A stretch of 64,000 nt of DNA from Paenibacillus silvestris (GCF_009882985.1 NZ_WTUZ01000015.1:139117-203116); one strand, 5' to 3'. Positions 35,532 through 44,786 are shown, numbered from the stretch's first letter. Numbers and translations are program-made. The notes: generated by a model from the sequence alone, not told the origin.

Positions 35532-36273
35532 AAAGAAAATAATCGTTTTCATGCCGGCACATAACGAAGAAGAGAATATCAGCGGGGTTATTGCCCGCGT
35601 ACCGAGATTCTTCCACCCGGACTATGAGGTGGAAGTGCTGGTAATCAACGACGGCTCCAAGGACCGTACGGTCGCCGTCGCCAAGGCAGCGGGAGCCGAC
35701 CACATCGTGTCGTTTCCGCACAATCAAGGACTTGGCGCTGCCGTCCGCGAAGGGCTGAAACAATGCTGCCTGCTCGGCGCCGACATTGGCATCATGATCG
35801 ATGCGGATAATGAGTATCCGCCGGAACAAATTCCTGACGTCCTGGCGCCTATCATCGCTGGACGTGCGGACTACACCTTTGGCTCGCGCTTCAAAGGGAA
35901 CATCAAGGGCATGAAGCTGCATCGGAGACTTGGCAACTATACATTCACTCTGCTGCAGGCGATTCTTCTGCGCAGATGGATTTACGACGGCCAATCGGGG
36001 ATGCGCGGTTTCTCGCGCGACGCCATGGAGAATGCCGTCATTATTCATGACTACAACTATGCCCAGGTGCTCACGATTAATCTGGTTCGTCAGGGATACA
36101 GACTAGAAGAGATTCCGATTTCCTACCAGGTACGGACGAAAGGACAATCCTTCATCAAGTTCAGACAGTACGTTTCCTCCGTGATTCCGGCCATTTATAA
36201 AGAAATGAGACGGCCAGTCTCGAAGAAACGCCAAGCAAGCCTACGGTTGAAGCGGGATGAAGCGAGTGTATGA
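35524..36273 (+). CDS. Glycosyltransferase family 2 (polyprenyl-phosphate hexose synthase-like)
   Basis: 249 aa, soluble GT-A fold. Motifs are PAHNEEENI near the N-terminus, VINDGSKDRT, MIDADNEYPPEQ (metal-binding acidic motif) and DGQSGMRGFSR. These resemble dolichyl/polyprenyl-phosphate mannose synthases without a membrane extension. It would charge a lipid carrier with a sugar from a nucleotide sugar for use by the next gene product. The start overlaps the previous gene by 8 nt and the stop overlaps the next. Confidence 0.88.
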   Translation: MTKKKIIVFMPAHNEEENISGVIARVPRFFHPDYEVEVLVINDGSKDRTVAVAKAAGADHIVSFPHNQGLGAAVREGLKQCCLLGADIGIMIDADNEYPPEQIPDVLAPIIAGRADYTFGSRFKGNIKGMKLHRRLGNYTFTLLQAILLRRWIYDGQSGMRGFSRDAMENAVIIHDYNYAQVLTINLVRQGYRLEEIPISYQVRTKGQSFIKFRQYVSSVIPAIYKEMRRPVSKKRQASLRLKRDEASV

Positions 36274-37784
36274 AGCATAAGGCAGTGAACTATTTGATGA
36301 TGCTGTGGGTCGTTGCTGTCATTGGAACAGTGACGTATCTTAGCATTTTCTACGCAAGTCCCTACGTGCGAACATGGGATGAAGTGGATTTCACACTCGC
36401 TTTAGAACGTTTTGATCTTCTTGCTATGCAGCCTCACTTTCCGGGATATCCTTACTTTATTTTAGGCGGATGGATAATTAACCAATGGATACATAACGGG
36501 TTGAAAGCGCTATCCATCTTTAATGCCTTAGCTGTATTAAGTGCCGTGCTGCCGATATATGGGTTGGCACGCCGTTTAAGCGGTAATGGAGTCATGAGCT
36601 TTTTGCTCCCTGCCCTTGTTTTAAGCAGTCCTTATCTATGGCTGATGGCCTCGCGTCCTATGTCGGAATGTGCGGGAATGGCCTTGCTTTGGTGGTTTCT
36701 CTGGAGTGTACGTTACGCCATGGATCGCCAAACTTCGCTATTTCGACATGGCTTGTCACTGATGATGCTCGGTTTTCTAATGGGTACACGATTATCGTTT
36801 TTCCCCTTCGCTCTAGCGCTTGTACCTCTATGGTACAGCCTATGGCAGAGGCCGGGCAGATGGCGCAGATTAGGACTGGCGGTTCTGGTTGCCTTACTTT
36901 TTCAGCTCTTATGGGTAGCTGGTTTGGTGATGTCCGAAGGAACATTAGCAGGTTTCTGGAAGCTGTCGTTAGCCTTTGTCGAAGGTCATTTCTCGGAATG
37001 GGGCGGTGGGGTTATCTCTACACCGATGCCGATTGGTGAGCGAATCACGCAGTTATTCGTGAGGAATTTAGCGGGATCTGCATTAACCGGGGGTTCAACG
37101 CTAATAGCTGTGGGTTTTGTTCTGCTTGTCATCACTGTGGGGATAGGTCGATTGCTCATCGGCAAAGAAGGGCAGAACTGGGAAAATCGCCAGTTTATTT
37201 ATGGACTGGTCGGATGTGCGATTCTATATGCATTCTGGGCGTTGCTAGGTCAAAATATTGAGAAGCCGCGCCATATTGTGCCGCTGCTTGCGCCTATTTT
37301 CTTGCTGCTATTCGTGCTAACCGCCCGATTAGCGGAGCGGTTGAAGACAGTCAAGCAGCCTCATGTACGCGTCGTACGTGTGTTGCTGTACAGTCTGCTT
37401 GTTGGTCTGATCGTCACGCAAACGATCTATGGCTCCCAGCTTCAGAAGCGCCAAGCCATGGAGGAACCGGCTGTTTACCAGCTGCATGATTATGTCCGGC
37501 AGATCCAAGAGCCTTTCGTGCTTTTCACTTGGGAAGAGACACGGGTGCTGCACTATTTGGGAGCGGACTACGACAATGAACGAATTTATACGTATGCCTA
37601 TTTTCAAGCATTGGCAGAATCGGATTTGAAGCGGCGTGTCCTGCTGACCGACCATGTCGTTCAAGGCTTTATTCAGCAGGGGAAACCTGTAGAGGGGCAC
37701 TTGAAACAGATCGCTGAATTCACAGCGGAGCCTCTGTTTGATCCCGCGTATCATCACATTATTTTGTACGAGTGGGTTAAGTAA
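36270..37784 (+). CDS. GT-C-type membrane glycosyltransferase (PMT/ArnT-like)
   Basis: 504 aa with about ten hydrophobic helices. The first extracytoplasmic loop contains the acidic motif TWDEVDFTLAL, followed by HFPGYPYF, as expected for lipid-phosphate-sugar dependent GT-C enzymes where an Asp in loop 1 is catalytic. A soluble C-terminal tail of about 90 aa follows. With the DPM-like enzyme upstream it makes a two-step path: sugar to polyprenyl phosphate, then transfer outside the membrane. The acceptor (lipid, wall polymer or protein) is unknown. ATGA overlap with the previous gene. Confidence 0.8.
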   Translation: MKHKAVNYLMMLWVVAVIGTVTYLSIFYASPYVRTWDEVDFTLALERFDLLAMQPHFPGYPYFILGGWIINQWIHNGLKALSIFNALAVLSAVLPIYGLARRLSGNGVMSFLLPALVLSSPYLWLMASRPMSECAGMALLWWFLWSVRYAMDRQTSLFRHGLSLMMLGFLMGTRLSFFPFALALVPLWYSLWQRPGRWRRLGLAVLVALLFQLLWVAGLVMSEGTLAGFWKLSLAFVEGHFSEWGGGVISTPMPIGERITQLFVRNLAGSALTGGSTLIAVGFVLLVITVGIGRLLIGKEGQNWENRQFIYGLVGCAILYAFWALLGQNIEKPRHIVPLLAPIFLLLFVLTARLAERLKTVKQPHVRVVRVLLYSLLVGLIVTQTIYGSQLQKRQAMEEPAVYQLHDYVRQIQEPFVLFTWEETRVLHYLGADYDNERIYTYAYFQALAESDLKRRVLLTDHVVQGFIQQGKPVEGHLKQIAEFTAEPLFDPAYHHIILYEWVK

Positions 37785-37815
37785 AATGGCTAGGAAAAGT
37801 GATTAAAAATACTTG

Positions 37816-37849
37816 TTGACACTTCAATTGATATTAATTATCATTATCA
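37816..37849 (+). promoter_or_regulatory. Fur-controlled promoter of the iron-permease operon
   Basis: -35 TTGACA (37816-37821), 17-bp spacer, -10 TATCAT (37839-37844). Two overlapping Fur boxes cover the -10: TGATATTAATTATCA (37829-37843, 14/15 to consensus) and TAATTATCATTATCA (37835-37849, 13/15). Iron repression is expected. Confidence 0.85.
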
Positions 37850-37914
37850 AAGTGTAATAGTCTCGGAAGAAATAATATTCAAAATTTTTAGAATAATTGT
37901 TTGGGGGTGAAAAA

Positions 37915-38976
37915 TTGAAAAGACAATTTTTAGCCGGTCTGATGGCCGTTCTGACGGCACTCATCATCTTGCCGGTTTCAGCAATGGCTTATTCCTATGG
38001 GGATGCCAATACAGAAGATGTAGCTGAAACGTTCAAGCTGGTGCAATCCAGCATTGGCAACGGCGCGAACGATTGGAATGCAGCAGAGGGCGCCTATCAA
38101 GAGAGAAGGGCAGAGATCGTATCGCACTTTGGCGAAGCGGTTGGCAGCACATTAGATGCTAACTTCAAGGCGAAAGACAGCAAGGCGGTTATTGCCAATT
38201 TCAAAGGCGTGCTCGTCATGAACCTGGATCGGCGCTTTACCTACGCTATACAGGGGATCGACGATTATGCAGCATCCAAGCTGTTACTTGCTAAGGCTAA
38301 AGCGACCTATGACACCCTGCAGCCTTATATGGGTTCAGGCACAGCGGATATCGAGAAAGCATTCGATGAGGCACTCGATGCCCTGGGGAATCCTGGATTG
38401 TTTGGTGTTGGGAAGAAGCCGGTACAGCCAGACGTGTTTAAGGAAAAGGTTGGCTTCATCTACGGTAAAGTGAAGCCGTTGTTCCCTTACCAAGCGGCAG
38501 CAGCGCCTGTTGCGTCAAGTGAGCCGACGCCTGTCGCACAACCGACAGAAACGCCTAAGACGGAGCCTGTCGTAAAGTCGGAGCCGACACCTGCACAAGA
38601 ACAGCCTGTTCTTGTGGAGAAAGAAGCGAAACCGGCGGAAACGAAAGCGCCGGATGTGGCAGCAGCCGTGGAGACGAAGGCACCCGAGCCGTCTGCATCT
38701 GCTTCGGCTAGTCCAAGCCCAAGTGCAGCGCCGACAGCTGAAGCCGCTTCGCCTACGCCTGCAGCAAGCGCAGCAGCAACCACAGCGCCTGCTAAAGCTG
38801 CTGACACAGCAAGCACGACAGTGAAGCAAGCTGAACCAGCCAAAGAAGCATCCGCTCATGCACCCATGCAGCGCACCGACAAAACAAATTCATTTGTGAG
38901 CATAGCTGTTATCGGTGGGGTTATTGTTTTATTAGGTGGGGGCGTGTGGTTTGCCCGCAAGAGAAAGTGGATTTAA
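37915..38976 (+). CDS. Anchored extracytoplasmic protein of FTR1 iron-uptake operon
   Basis: 353 aa from a TTG at 37915 (GGGGG upstream). The signal peptide ends near SAMAYS (about residue 26). A helical domain of about 160 aa follows (WNAAEGAYQERRAEIVSHFG; LDRRFTYAIQG), then a long Ala/Pro/Thr/Glu/Lys-rich linker (about 200-320), a transmembrane helix and the basic tail RKRKWI. No LPXTG motif is present. The helical part resembles the extracytoplasmic domain fused to some FTR1 permeases, so an iron-presenting role is likely, but this is inference. First gene behind the Fur-box promoter. Confidence 0.75.
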   Translation: MKRQFLAGLMAVLTALIILPVSAMAYSYGDANTEDVAETFKLVQSSIGNGANDWNAAEGAYQERRAEIVSHFGEAVGSTLDANFKAKDSKAVIANFKGVLVMNLDRRFTYAIQGIDDYAASKLLLAKAKATYDTLQPYMGSGTADIEKAFDEALDALGNPGLFGVGKKPVQPDVFKEKVGFIYGKVKPLFPYQAAAAPVASSEPTPVAQPTETPKTEPVVKSEPTPAQEQPVLVEKEAKPAETKAPDVAAAVETKAPEPSASASASPSPSAAPTAEAASPTPAASAAATTAPAKAADTASTTVKQAEPAKEASAHAPMQRTDKTNSFVSIAVIGGVIVLLGGGVWFARKRKWI

Positions 38977-39019
38977 CCGTAAGGTCAACCAATAAATTGA
39001 ATGATTAGGGGAGAAACTC

Positions 39020-40501
39020 ATGCGTAAATTTCTAGCTGTAGTTTTAAGTGCATCCATTGCTTTATCCAGCGTTGTTACGGTATCATCCGTTGCTTTTGCC
39101 GAAACTAAATTCCAAATCAAAGAAGATCAAACGATTTCTGCTAGACTTCAATCCTTCACAGATATCAAAGCACTTTTTACAGATAAAACTGTTCTTGCTG
39201 ATGTTAAGAAATTATACGTAGATAAATTCCAAACGGATGTCAAACGCCTTGATGTGAACATCAAAGCTGATGATCCTAAGATTGATGCAAATATCCTGCT
39301 TGTATTGGACGCAGCTATTAAAGGCGATTTGCAAGTTGGTCAAGCCAAAGAGGCTATCGATAAAGGCTTGCAATGGTACTTCTTCTTCTACCTTCGTGAT
39401 ACGATGAGCAATCAGGTTCGTCCTGCGTTAACGAAAGGCGACGTTGCTGGAGCGACAGCTGCTTTCGATAAAGTTGTTCAAGTCTATGAAGGCGCACTGC
39501 AGCCGAATGTTACGAAACGTGATGCAAAGTTCGGCTTGAACATGGTTCCTCTTTTGAAAACAACGATTGAATTGATTCAAAAAGACATTAAAGATAACAA
39601 CTTGAACGACTTCAACTTCCACCGTCAAATCCTTGATAAAACATTAATTAAGAACTATGCATTAGCGACATATACATACGCAGAGAACGTTGGACTAGCA
39701 GCAGCTGCTGATCAGCCGAAAGCAATCACAGAAGGTTACTTCCTCTACATGCCTGTGTACACATACCTTAAAGGTGGAAGCCCAGCTGACGCTGATTTCG
39801 TGAAAAATGCCTTCGCTTCAGGCGATGCCAGCAAAATCAAAAAAGATGAAATCGGTGACGCTCTTCAACGCACAATGATTGGTAAAGTATCCGAGTACGT
39901 CAACCAAATATTCGTTAAACAAGATGCTGGTGACTTGCAAGGCGCTCGTGGTTATGTGGCGGAAGGTACAATGTTCCTAGCTAGCCAAGAAGTTTTCTTG
40001 GGTAAAGAGAAATATGCGGCTGCAAGTGTTGCTGCTACGAAATTAACAGAAGCTGTTGATAAATCTGATGTTGCTGCTACAAGAGAAGCTGGTTTCGAAA
40101 TCTTGAAGTACATCGTTGACAAAGATGGTTCAAGCTTAAAAGTAGGCGACAAAGCTTATAAAGTGAATGGCGCTCCTTTCACAGCTGAAAACGCACCGTT
40201 CGTTAATCAAGAAAGCGGCCGTACATTAGTGCCGGTTCGTCTAATTGCTCAAGCGATTAATGCTGAAGTTGAGTGGGTAGAAGCAACGAAAACAATCGTT
40301 ATCACAAAAGATGGCAAGAAAACAGAAATCGTGGCTGGTTCCGATCAAGTTGTTGAGAATGGTAAAGTGAATGAGAAGGTCAAATTGGATCAACCCGTTG
40401 TTCTTGAAAATGGCAGCTCTTTCATTCCTCTTCGCGCAGTAGCTGAATTGTTCGGTTATGGCGTGTTCTATCAAAATGGTGACATTATCATCCTTCGTTA
40501 A
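39020..40501 (+). CDS. Secreted protein with helical domain and copper-amine-oxidase-N domain
   Basis: 493 aa. The signal peptide ends near VAFAET (about residue 28). A helical region (about 30-365) follows, with acidic and amide-rich helices (QWYFFFYLRDTMSNQVRPAL). A C-terminal copper amine oxidase N-type domain (about 370-493; SGRTLVPVRLIAQAINAEVEW, SSFIPLRAVAELFGYGV) is a common surface module in Paenibacillus. AGGGGAG precedes the ATG. Between the anchored protein and the FTR1 permease under Fur control it is probably an extracellular iron-handling partner; the biochemical role is not known. Confidence 0.75.
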   Translation: MRKFLAVVLSASIALSSVVTVSSVAFAETKFQIKEDQTISARLQSFTDIKALFTDKTVLADVKKLYVDKFQTDVKRLDVNIKADDPKIDANILLVLDAAIKGDLQVGQAKEAIDKGLQWYFFFYLRDTMSNQVRPALTKGDVAGATAAFDKVVQVYEGALQPNVTKRDAKFGLNMVPLLKTTIELIQKDIKDNNLNDFNFHRQILDKTLIKNYALATYTYAENVGLAAAADQPKAITEGYFLYMPVYTYLKGGSPADADFVKNAFASGDASKIKKDEIGDALQRTMIGKVSEYVNQIFVKQDAGDLQGARGYVAEGTMFLASQEVFLGKEKYAAASVAATKLTEAVDKSDVAATREAGFEILKYIVDKDGSSLKVGDKAYKVNGAPFTAENAPFVNQESGRTLVPVRLIAQAINAEVEWVEATKTIVITKDGKKTEIVAGSDQVVENGKVNEKVKLDQPVVLENGSSFIPLRAVAELFGYGVFYQNGDIIILR

Positions 40502-40515
40502 TCTTTTCACTCATA

Positions 40516-40552
40516 GAAAGACACTTGTGCCGCTTATGCGCAAGTGTCTTTC
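40516..40552 (+). other. Intercistronic stem-loop before the FTR1 permease
   Basis: GAAAGACACTTGTGC and GCGCAAGTGTCTTTC form a near-perfect stem of about 14 bp with a small loop. Only two pyrimidines follow, so it is more likely a stability or attenuation element than a full terminator. Confidence 0.6.
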
Positions 40553-40587
40553 CGTATGAACGGAAGATAGAGGACAGGGGGCGAACT

Positions 40588-41511
40588 ATGGATTTACAGG
40601 CTTTTCTCATTACATTTCGCGAAGCGCTTGAAGCTATTCTTATTGTCGGTGTCATCCTAACCTATTTAACCCGTATCGATGCGATTAAGTGGCACAAATG
40701 GGTGTGGGTTGGCGTATTTTTCGCTGTAATCGTTAGTTATGGATTGGCCCTAGCTTTCCAAGTGTTATTAACGGGATTTGCGAGTATGGGTAGTCAGAAT
40801 TACATGAAAATCGGGATTATGCTGATCTCGTCCGGTCTGTTAACTCATATGATCATGTTCATGGGTAAGCAGAGCAGTGAGCTGCAAGGAAAGGTTCAGA
40901 GCAAAGTTGCCCATATCCTGACCATTGGCGGCGCTATCAATATGGTTGTACATTCCTTCCTGGTTGTTGTGCGTGAAGGGGTGGAGACGGTTTTCTTCTT
41001 CGCAGCCATTACAGGCGGCAACATTCAGAAAGCACTTGAAAGTTGGGGAGCCTTATTCGGACTAGTGCTGGCTATTGTGGTTGGGCTTCTTTTTTTCAAA
41101 GGAACGAAAAAGATTCGCTTAGGTACATTTTTCCGTATAACCGCTGTGTTTCTGATGATGATTTCGGCAGGATTATTTGTTCAGGCGATTGGTATTATGC
41201 AAGATTTGGGGATTATAGGTAGTTTATATCGAACAGCAGGTCACCAAATCGGTGAAATCTATAATATAACGGGTTTCATGCCGGAGCATCCCATCGATGG
41301 TGTGCAGTATCTCCGTGATTATGGCAAAGAGCCGTTCTTGAGCGGTCAAGTGGGCATTTTCTTTAAAGCGTTCTTAGGCTATACGCAGAATCCTTCATTG
41401 GAAGAGTTCGTTGGTTACTGGGGATATTATTTCTTGGTCTTCATCCTGCTGGGTGTGCAGAAAAAGCGACATGAGCGGGAGCAAGCTAAAGAAGATGAGG
41501 TTGCAGCGTAA
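40588..41511 (+). CDS. FTR1-family high-affinity iron permease (EfeU-like)
   Basis: 307 aa from the ATG at 40588, which follows GGGGGCGAACT. Seven membrane helices; the two Fe-binding REXXE motifs are REALE (residues 11-15) and REGVE (about 129-133), each within a helix. It conducts iron across the membrane, usually with an oxidation or delivery partner. No EfeO or EfeB is adjacent; the two secreted proteins upstream take that position. Third gene of the Fur-controlled operon. Confidence 0.93.
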   Translation: MDLQAFLITFREALEAILIVGVILTYLTRIDAIKWHKWVWVGVFFAVIVSYGLALAFQVLLTGFASMGSQNYMKIGIMLISSGLLTHMIMFMGKQSSELQGKVQSKVAHILTIGGAINMVVHSFLVVVREGVETVFFFAAITGGNIQKALESWGALFGLVLAIVVGLLFFKGTKKIRLGTFFRITAVFLMMISAGLFVQAIGIMQDLGIIGSLYRTAGHQIGEIYNITGFMPEHPIDGVQYLRDYGKEPFLSGQVGIFFKAFLGYTQNPSLEEFVGYWGYYFLVFILLGVQKKRHEREQAKEDEVAA

Positions 41512-41558
41512 GAACATCTGGCGCGTTGGAAATAGGGAACGACAAGGAGTGAGGATAT

Positions 41559-42314
41559 ATGACGAAAATTGGTATTGTTGGCTACGGGCATGTAGGTAAA
41601 GCGATTCATGCGCTATTTCCGACTGCCTCAGTATATGATGCACCTATGGAAATAGGCAGCAAATCGGAGGTAAACGCTTGCGAGGTAGCTTTTATTTGTG
41701 TACCAACTCCCTCGCTTCCAGACGGTCAATGTGACACCTCTATTGTAGAGGAAGTAGTTTCATGGCTGAGCGCCACCGTGATTGTGATTCGGTCGACCGT
41801 CCCTGTCGGCTTCACAGATGCCATGAAGGAACGGACAGGGAAAAGAATCGTGTTTCAACCCGAATATTATGGGGAAACCGTTGATCATCATTTTTCGGAT
41901 TTGCGGCATCGGACATGGCTTACATTCGGAGGGCAGTCCGCTGACATCAGTCTGGTCATTCGCGCCTACCAGCAAGTGTATAATGCAGAGGTTCGCATTC
42001 GGCAGACAGATGCGCGTACGGCAGAGCTGGCGAAGTATATGGAGAACTGCTTCCTTGCGCTTAAAGTATCTTTCTGCAATGAGTTCTATGATATTGCTGG
42101 CGCCCACGGTATTGATTACAATGAGCTGCGCGAGGTATGGCTGGAAGATCCGAGGATAGGACGAAGCCACACCTTCGTATATGAAGACAATCGCGGCTAC
42201 GGTGGCAAATGCTTGCCGAAGGATGTCGGCGCATTGATACATATGGCTGATGAGCATGCGACTAACGCGGATCTGATGAAAGCTGTTCAGCGTAAAAATG
42301 CCACTCTTCGCTAG
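41559..42314 (+). CDS. Short UDP-glucose/GDP-mannose dehydrogenase-family protein
   Basis: 251 aa. N-terminal Rossmann domain (VGYGHVG, residues 7-13; STVPVGFT), central dimerisation helix (ELAKYMENCFLALKVSFCNE) and the catalytic Cys near 218 in YGGKCLPKD. Full-length enzymes of this family carry an extra C-terminal UDP-binding domain and are about 430 aa, so this one ends before that domain. The stop is followed at once by a terminator, so the short form looks native and not frameshifted. It may oxidise a sugar nucleotide with help, or another substrate. AAGGAG lies upstream. Confidence 0.82.
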   Translation: MTKIGIVGYGHVGKAIHALFPTASVYDAPMEIGSKSEVNACEVAFICVPTPSLPDGQCDTSIVEEVVSWLSATVIVIRSTVPVGFTDAMKERTGKRIVFQPEYYGETVDHHFSDLRHRTWLTFGGQSADISLVIRAYQQVYNAEVRIRQTDARTAELAKYMENCFLALKVSFCNEFYDIAGAHGIDYNELREVWLEDPRIGRSHTFVYEDNRGYGGKCLPKDVGALIHMADEHATNADLMKAVQRKNATLR

Positions 42315-42317
42315 CAC

Positions 42318-42363
42318 AAAATAAGCCTCCAAGCCCACATCCTGTGGGTTTTGGGGCTTATTT
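42318..42363. terminator. Bidirectional terminator between convergent genes
   Basis: AAATAAGCC/GGCTTATTT outer arms with CCCACA-tcc-TGTGGG inner stem. A- and T-rich ends on both sides suit both strands. Confidence 0.9.
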
Positions 42364-42364
42364 G

Positions 42365-43468
42365 TTATCTGTGATCTTGAATCACGGTGATCGAGCTTTC
42401 ATTGCCAACATAAATCCGGTTGCTCCGCGTATTCAAAGCCATGTTCCCAGCTGATTGCCCAGTGCGCAGCTTGACCAGCAGTCGATTCGTTAGTCCGCTG
42501 TACACGAACAAATCTCGGGTATCAGAGTCTCCAACATAATAACGGTTCGTGAGCGGGTTGACGAGAAGGGAAGAGAACGTGGGGATGGATAAAGTCGTTG
42601 TAATCATATTCGTTAAGCCATGAATAACGAACAGTTTGCCTTTTCCCTCCTGCTGAGCACTTGATACATAGATGCGATTCGTTAGTACGTTTACGGCAAG
42701 CTCGCTTTGGCGTCTTCCGAGCTGGATAGGCGTGCTTCTCCCGAGTGTTGTACCTGAGATCACAGATGCAAAGCGGCTTAGGTTATTAGCTACGTAGATC
42801 CGATTCGTCTGAGGGATGATAGCTGGCGTAATAATCGGATTCTTACCTACTTTTATCGATTTAATCACAGTCATCGTAAAACCGTCGATAACATGAACGG
42901 AATCCTTGCGTACATTCGTCACGTAGATCCGATTGGTTCGTTCCTCAATAGCGATAAGGGCTGGTGATCCGCCTACTCTTATGGTTTTCAGAACACGGTT
43001 GGTGCCCCCGTCGATAACGCTTATGGTACCACTCGTACTGGCGACATAAATACGATTGCTCCCGCGATGAATGGCAATGCCAAAAGGCCGCTCACCAACA
43101 GAGACATTGGTGATCACTTTGTTCGTTTTCCCATTAATGACGGTGACGTTGGCCGCTCGGAAGTTTGTCGAGTATATTCGGTTAGTACGCGGGTTCACAG
43201 CCAGAAATGTAGCGCCATCCCCTGTTTGTACAGTGCCGATAACCTGATTAGCGTTACCGTCCAGTACGCCTACTTGATTTTCGCCAAAAACATAATAAAC
43301 GCGGCCTGTAGAAGAGTTAACGCGAATGTCACCTACTTGGCCAGCCACGGGCACAATTTTGATAACTTGCGGGTTATGTCCAAGTCTTTTGGACTGCTCA
43401 GCTGGACTTGTCTGACCTGGATTTACTTGCACCTTAGCTTGTATAAGGGGCTTTGAAGAGTGAGTCAT
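42365..43468 (-). CDS. YncE-like beta-propeller repeat protein
   Basis: 367 aa from the ATG at 43468, which has AAGGGGGG upstream; the frame extends to 43570 without a site. About seven repeats of roughly 42-44 aa contain NRIYVAN or NRIYVTN strands and TNRV or GLTN turns, the YVTN/YncE propeller signature. No signal peptide is visible, so it is cytoplasmic or exported by another route. Such propellers are binding platforms; no enzyme function can be given. Convergent with the sugar dehydrogenase and divergent from the amidohydrolase at 43641. Confidence 0.8.
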   Translation of the reverse strand: MTHSSKPLIQAKVQVNPGQTSPAEQSKRLGHNPQVIKIVPVAGQVGDIRVNSSTGRVYYVFGENQVGVLDGNANQVIGTVQTGDGATFLAVNPRTNRIYSTNFRAANVTVINGKTNKVITNVSVGERPFGIAIHRGSNRIYVASTSGTISVIDGGTNRVLKTIRVGGSPALIAIEERTNRIYVTNVRKDSVHVIDGFTMTVIKSIKVGKNPIITPAIIPQTNRIYVANNLSRFASVISGTTLGRSTPIQLGRRQSELAVNVLTNRIYVSSAQQEGKGKLFVIHGLTNMITTTLSIPTFSSLLVNPLTNRYYVGDSDTRDLFVYSGLTNRLLVKLRTGQSAGNMALNTRSNRIYVGNESSITVIQDHR

Positions 43469-43583
43469 GGGAATCCCCCCTTCTCTGAGTTTAATGAATG
43501 CAATAGTATATGGTCGGTAAAAGAGATCGGAAACTTGTTTACTCGGAATGTCAGGAGATTCTCCATACAAAATGAAATAATGG

Positions 43584-43589
43584 TATAAT
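43584..43589 (+). promoter_or_regulatory. Extended -10 promoter of amidohydrolase gene
   Basis: TGGTATAAT is an extended -10 (TATAAT at 43584-43589), 52 bp before the ATG at 43641. The -35 is weak. Confidence 0.55.
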
Positions 43590-43640
43590 TTAGGTGATTA
43601 TTATTTACTGGAGAATGGCTAAAGGGGCGGAGCGTCTAAG

Positions 43641-44762
43641 ATGTCTAATGAGAGAACAAGTATGTTTATTGGTGTAAGCGTTTGCGTCTGTGTTTGTATC
43701 GGTGTTGGGATTTGGATTTTGAACTCGCTTCATCTCGGGGAATCGAGAAGCATGCGGGCAGAGGCTGTAACACCAGTGGCGGCAATCATGACGGCAACAA
43801 CAGTTGAAGCCAATCCATCCACGCCAGTAAAAAAGAGCTTTGACGATCTGCTTCGGCAGTATGGACCTGTACCACTTGCAGACGCACATAACCATGATGC
43901 TAGCGGATCGAGGTACACAGGCATGCACAATATGTGGAAACGGGATGCGATGGATCGCGTTATTCTTTTTGGGGATGTATCGGAGTCCAGTGCGATTCAA
44001 ACCGATGCCAATGCCTGGAATGCTTATATAGAAAGGCCAGATTTCTTTGTGCCTTACTTCTCAGGTTTTGACCTGCATGATCCTTCTAGTCTGGAGGTCG
44101 TAAGGAGTAATCTGGAGCAAGGTTATTTTGGCCTTGGTGAAGTTGCTGCTGCTTCGTATTACTCACCCGTTGTATCGAAGGTGGAGTGGAAAGCCAAGGA
44201 CCCAATGGATGGCTTTCTTCCGCAAATTTATGAGTTGTGTGCCGAGTACCAAGCGCCAATATTGCTCCATATCGATCCCCCGAATGGCTTCGTGATTGAT
44301 AAATTGGAGGAAGCTTTGGCAGCGCATCCTAAGACAACCTTCATTTTTGGCCATGCCAATGCCTATAATTCTCCTGAGAATATCAAGGGATTATTAGAGA
44401 GGCATGATAATATCTATATGGATTTTTTTGCAGGGTTTACCGTGCTCAATCCGGAAAGTACGAACCGAATTGAGGATTTTCTCCCTGTTATGAAGCAATT
44501 TCCTGACAAGTTCATGCTCAGCACCGACTCTGGCTATGGGCTTCCTACGGAGGATGCCGCCATCGAAGCGATGTATCGCGTCATGGATGCCATCGGCGAT
44601 AGAGCGCTGATCAAGAAAGTGGCTTATGATAATTTAGATGCGATCATTCGGAATGAACCAGCTACCAAAACGCAGAAGGAAGCTATCCAGAAGAAGGACG
44701 CCGCGCACGATGTCGCGAAGCTTACTAAGCTGGAGGCTGGGAAGCTGCTCTGGGGTAAATAG
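43641..44762 (+). CDS. Exported amidohydrolase-2 family metal-dependent hydrolase
   Basis: 373 aa with an N-terminal membrane anchor (about residues 8-27), so the catalytic domain probably faces outward. TIM-barrel amidohydrolase motifs: ADAHNHDASG (metal His pair near 77-79), GLGEVAAAS, LLHIDPP, FIFGHANAY and STDSGYG (metal Asp). This is the PF04909-type hydrolase/decarboxylase superfamily with many substrates. GGGGCGGAG lies upstream. A Lys-rich C-terminal tail of about 35 aa follows the barrel. The substrate is unknown. Confidence 0.82.
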   Translation: MSNERTSMFIGVSVCVCVCIGVGIWILNSLHLGESRSMRAEAVTPVAAIMTATTVEANPSTPVKKSFDDLLRQYGPVPLADAHNHDASGSRYTGMHNMWKRDAMDRVILFGDVSESSAIQTDANAWNAYIERPDFFVPYFSGFDLHDPSSLEVVRSNLEQGYFGLGEVAAASYYSPVVSKVEWKAKDPMDGFLPQIYELCAEYQAPILLHIDPPNGFVIDKLEEALAAHPKTTFIFGHANAYNSPENIKGLLERHDNIYMDFFAGFTVLNPESTNRIEDFLPVMKQFPDKFMLSTDSGYGLPTEDAAIEAMYRVMDAIGDRALIKKVAYDNLDAIIRNEPATKTQKEAIQKKDAAHDVAKLTKLEAGKLLWGK

Positions 44763-44786
44763 TGAGGAGTAATGGCTAGTCACAAC

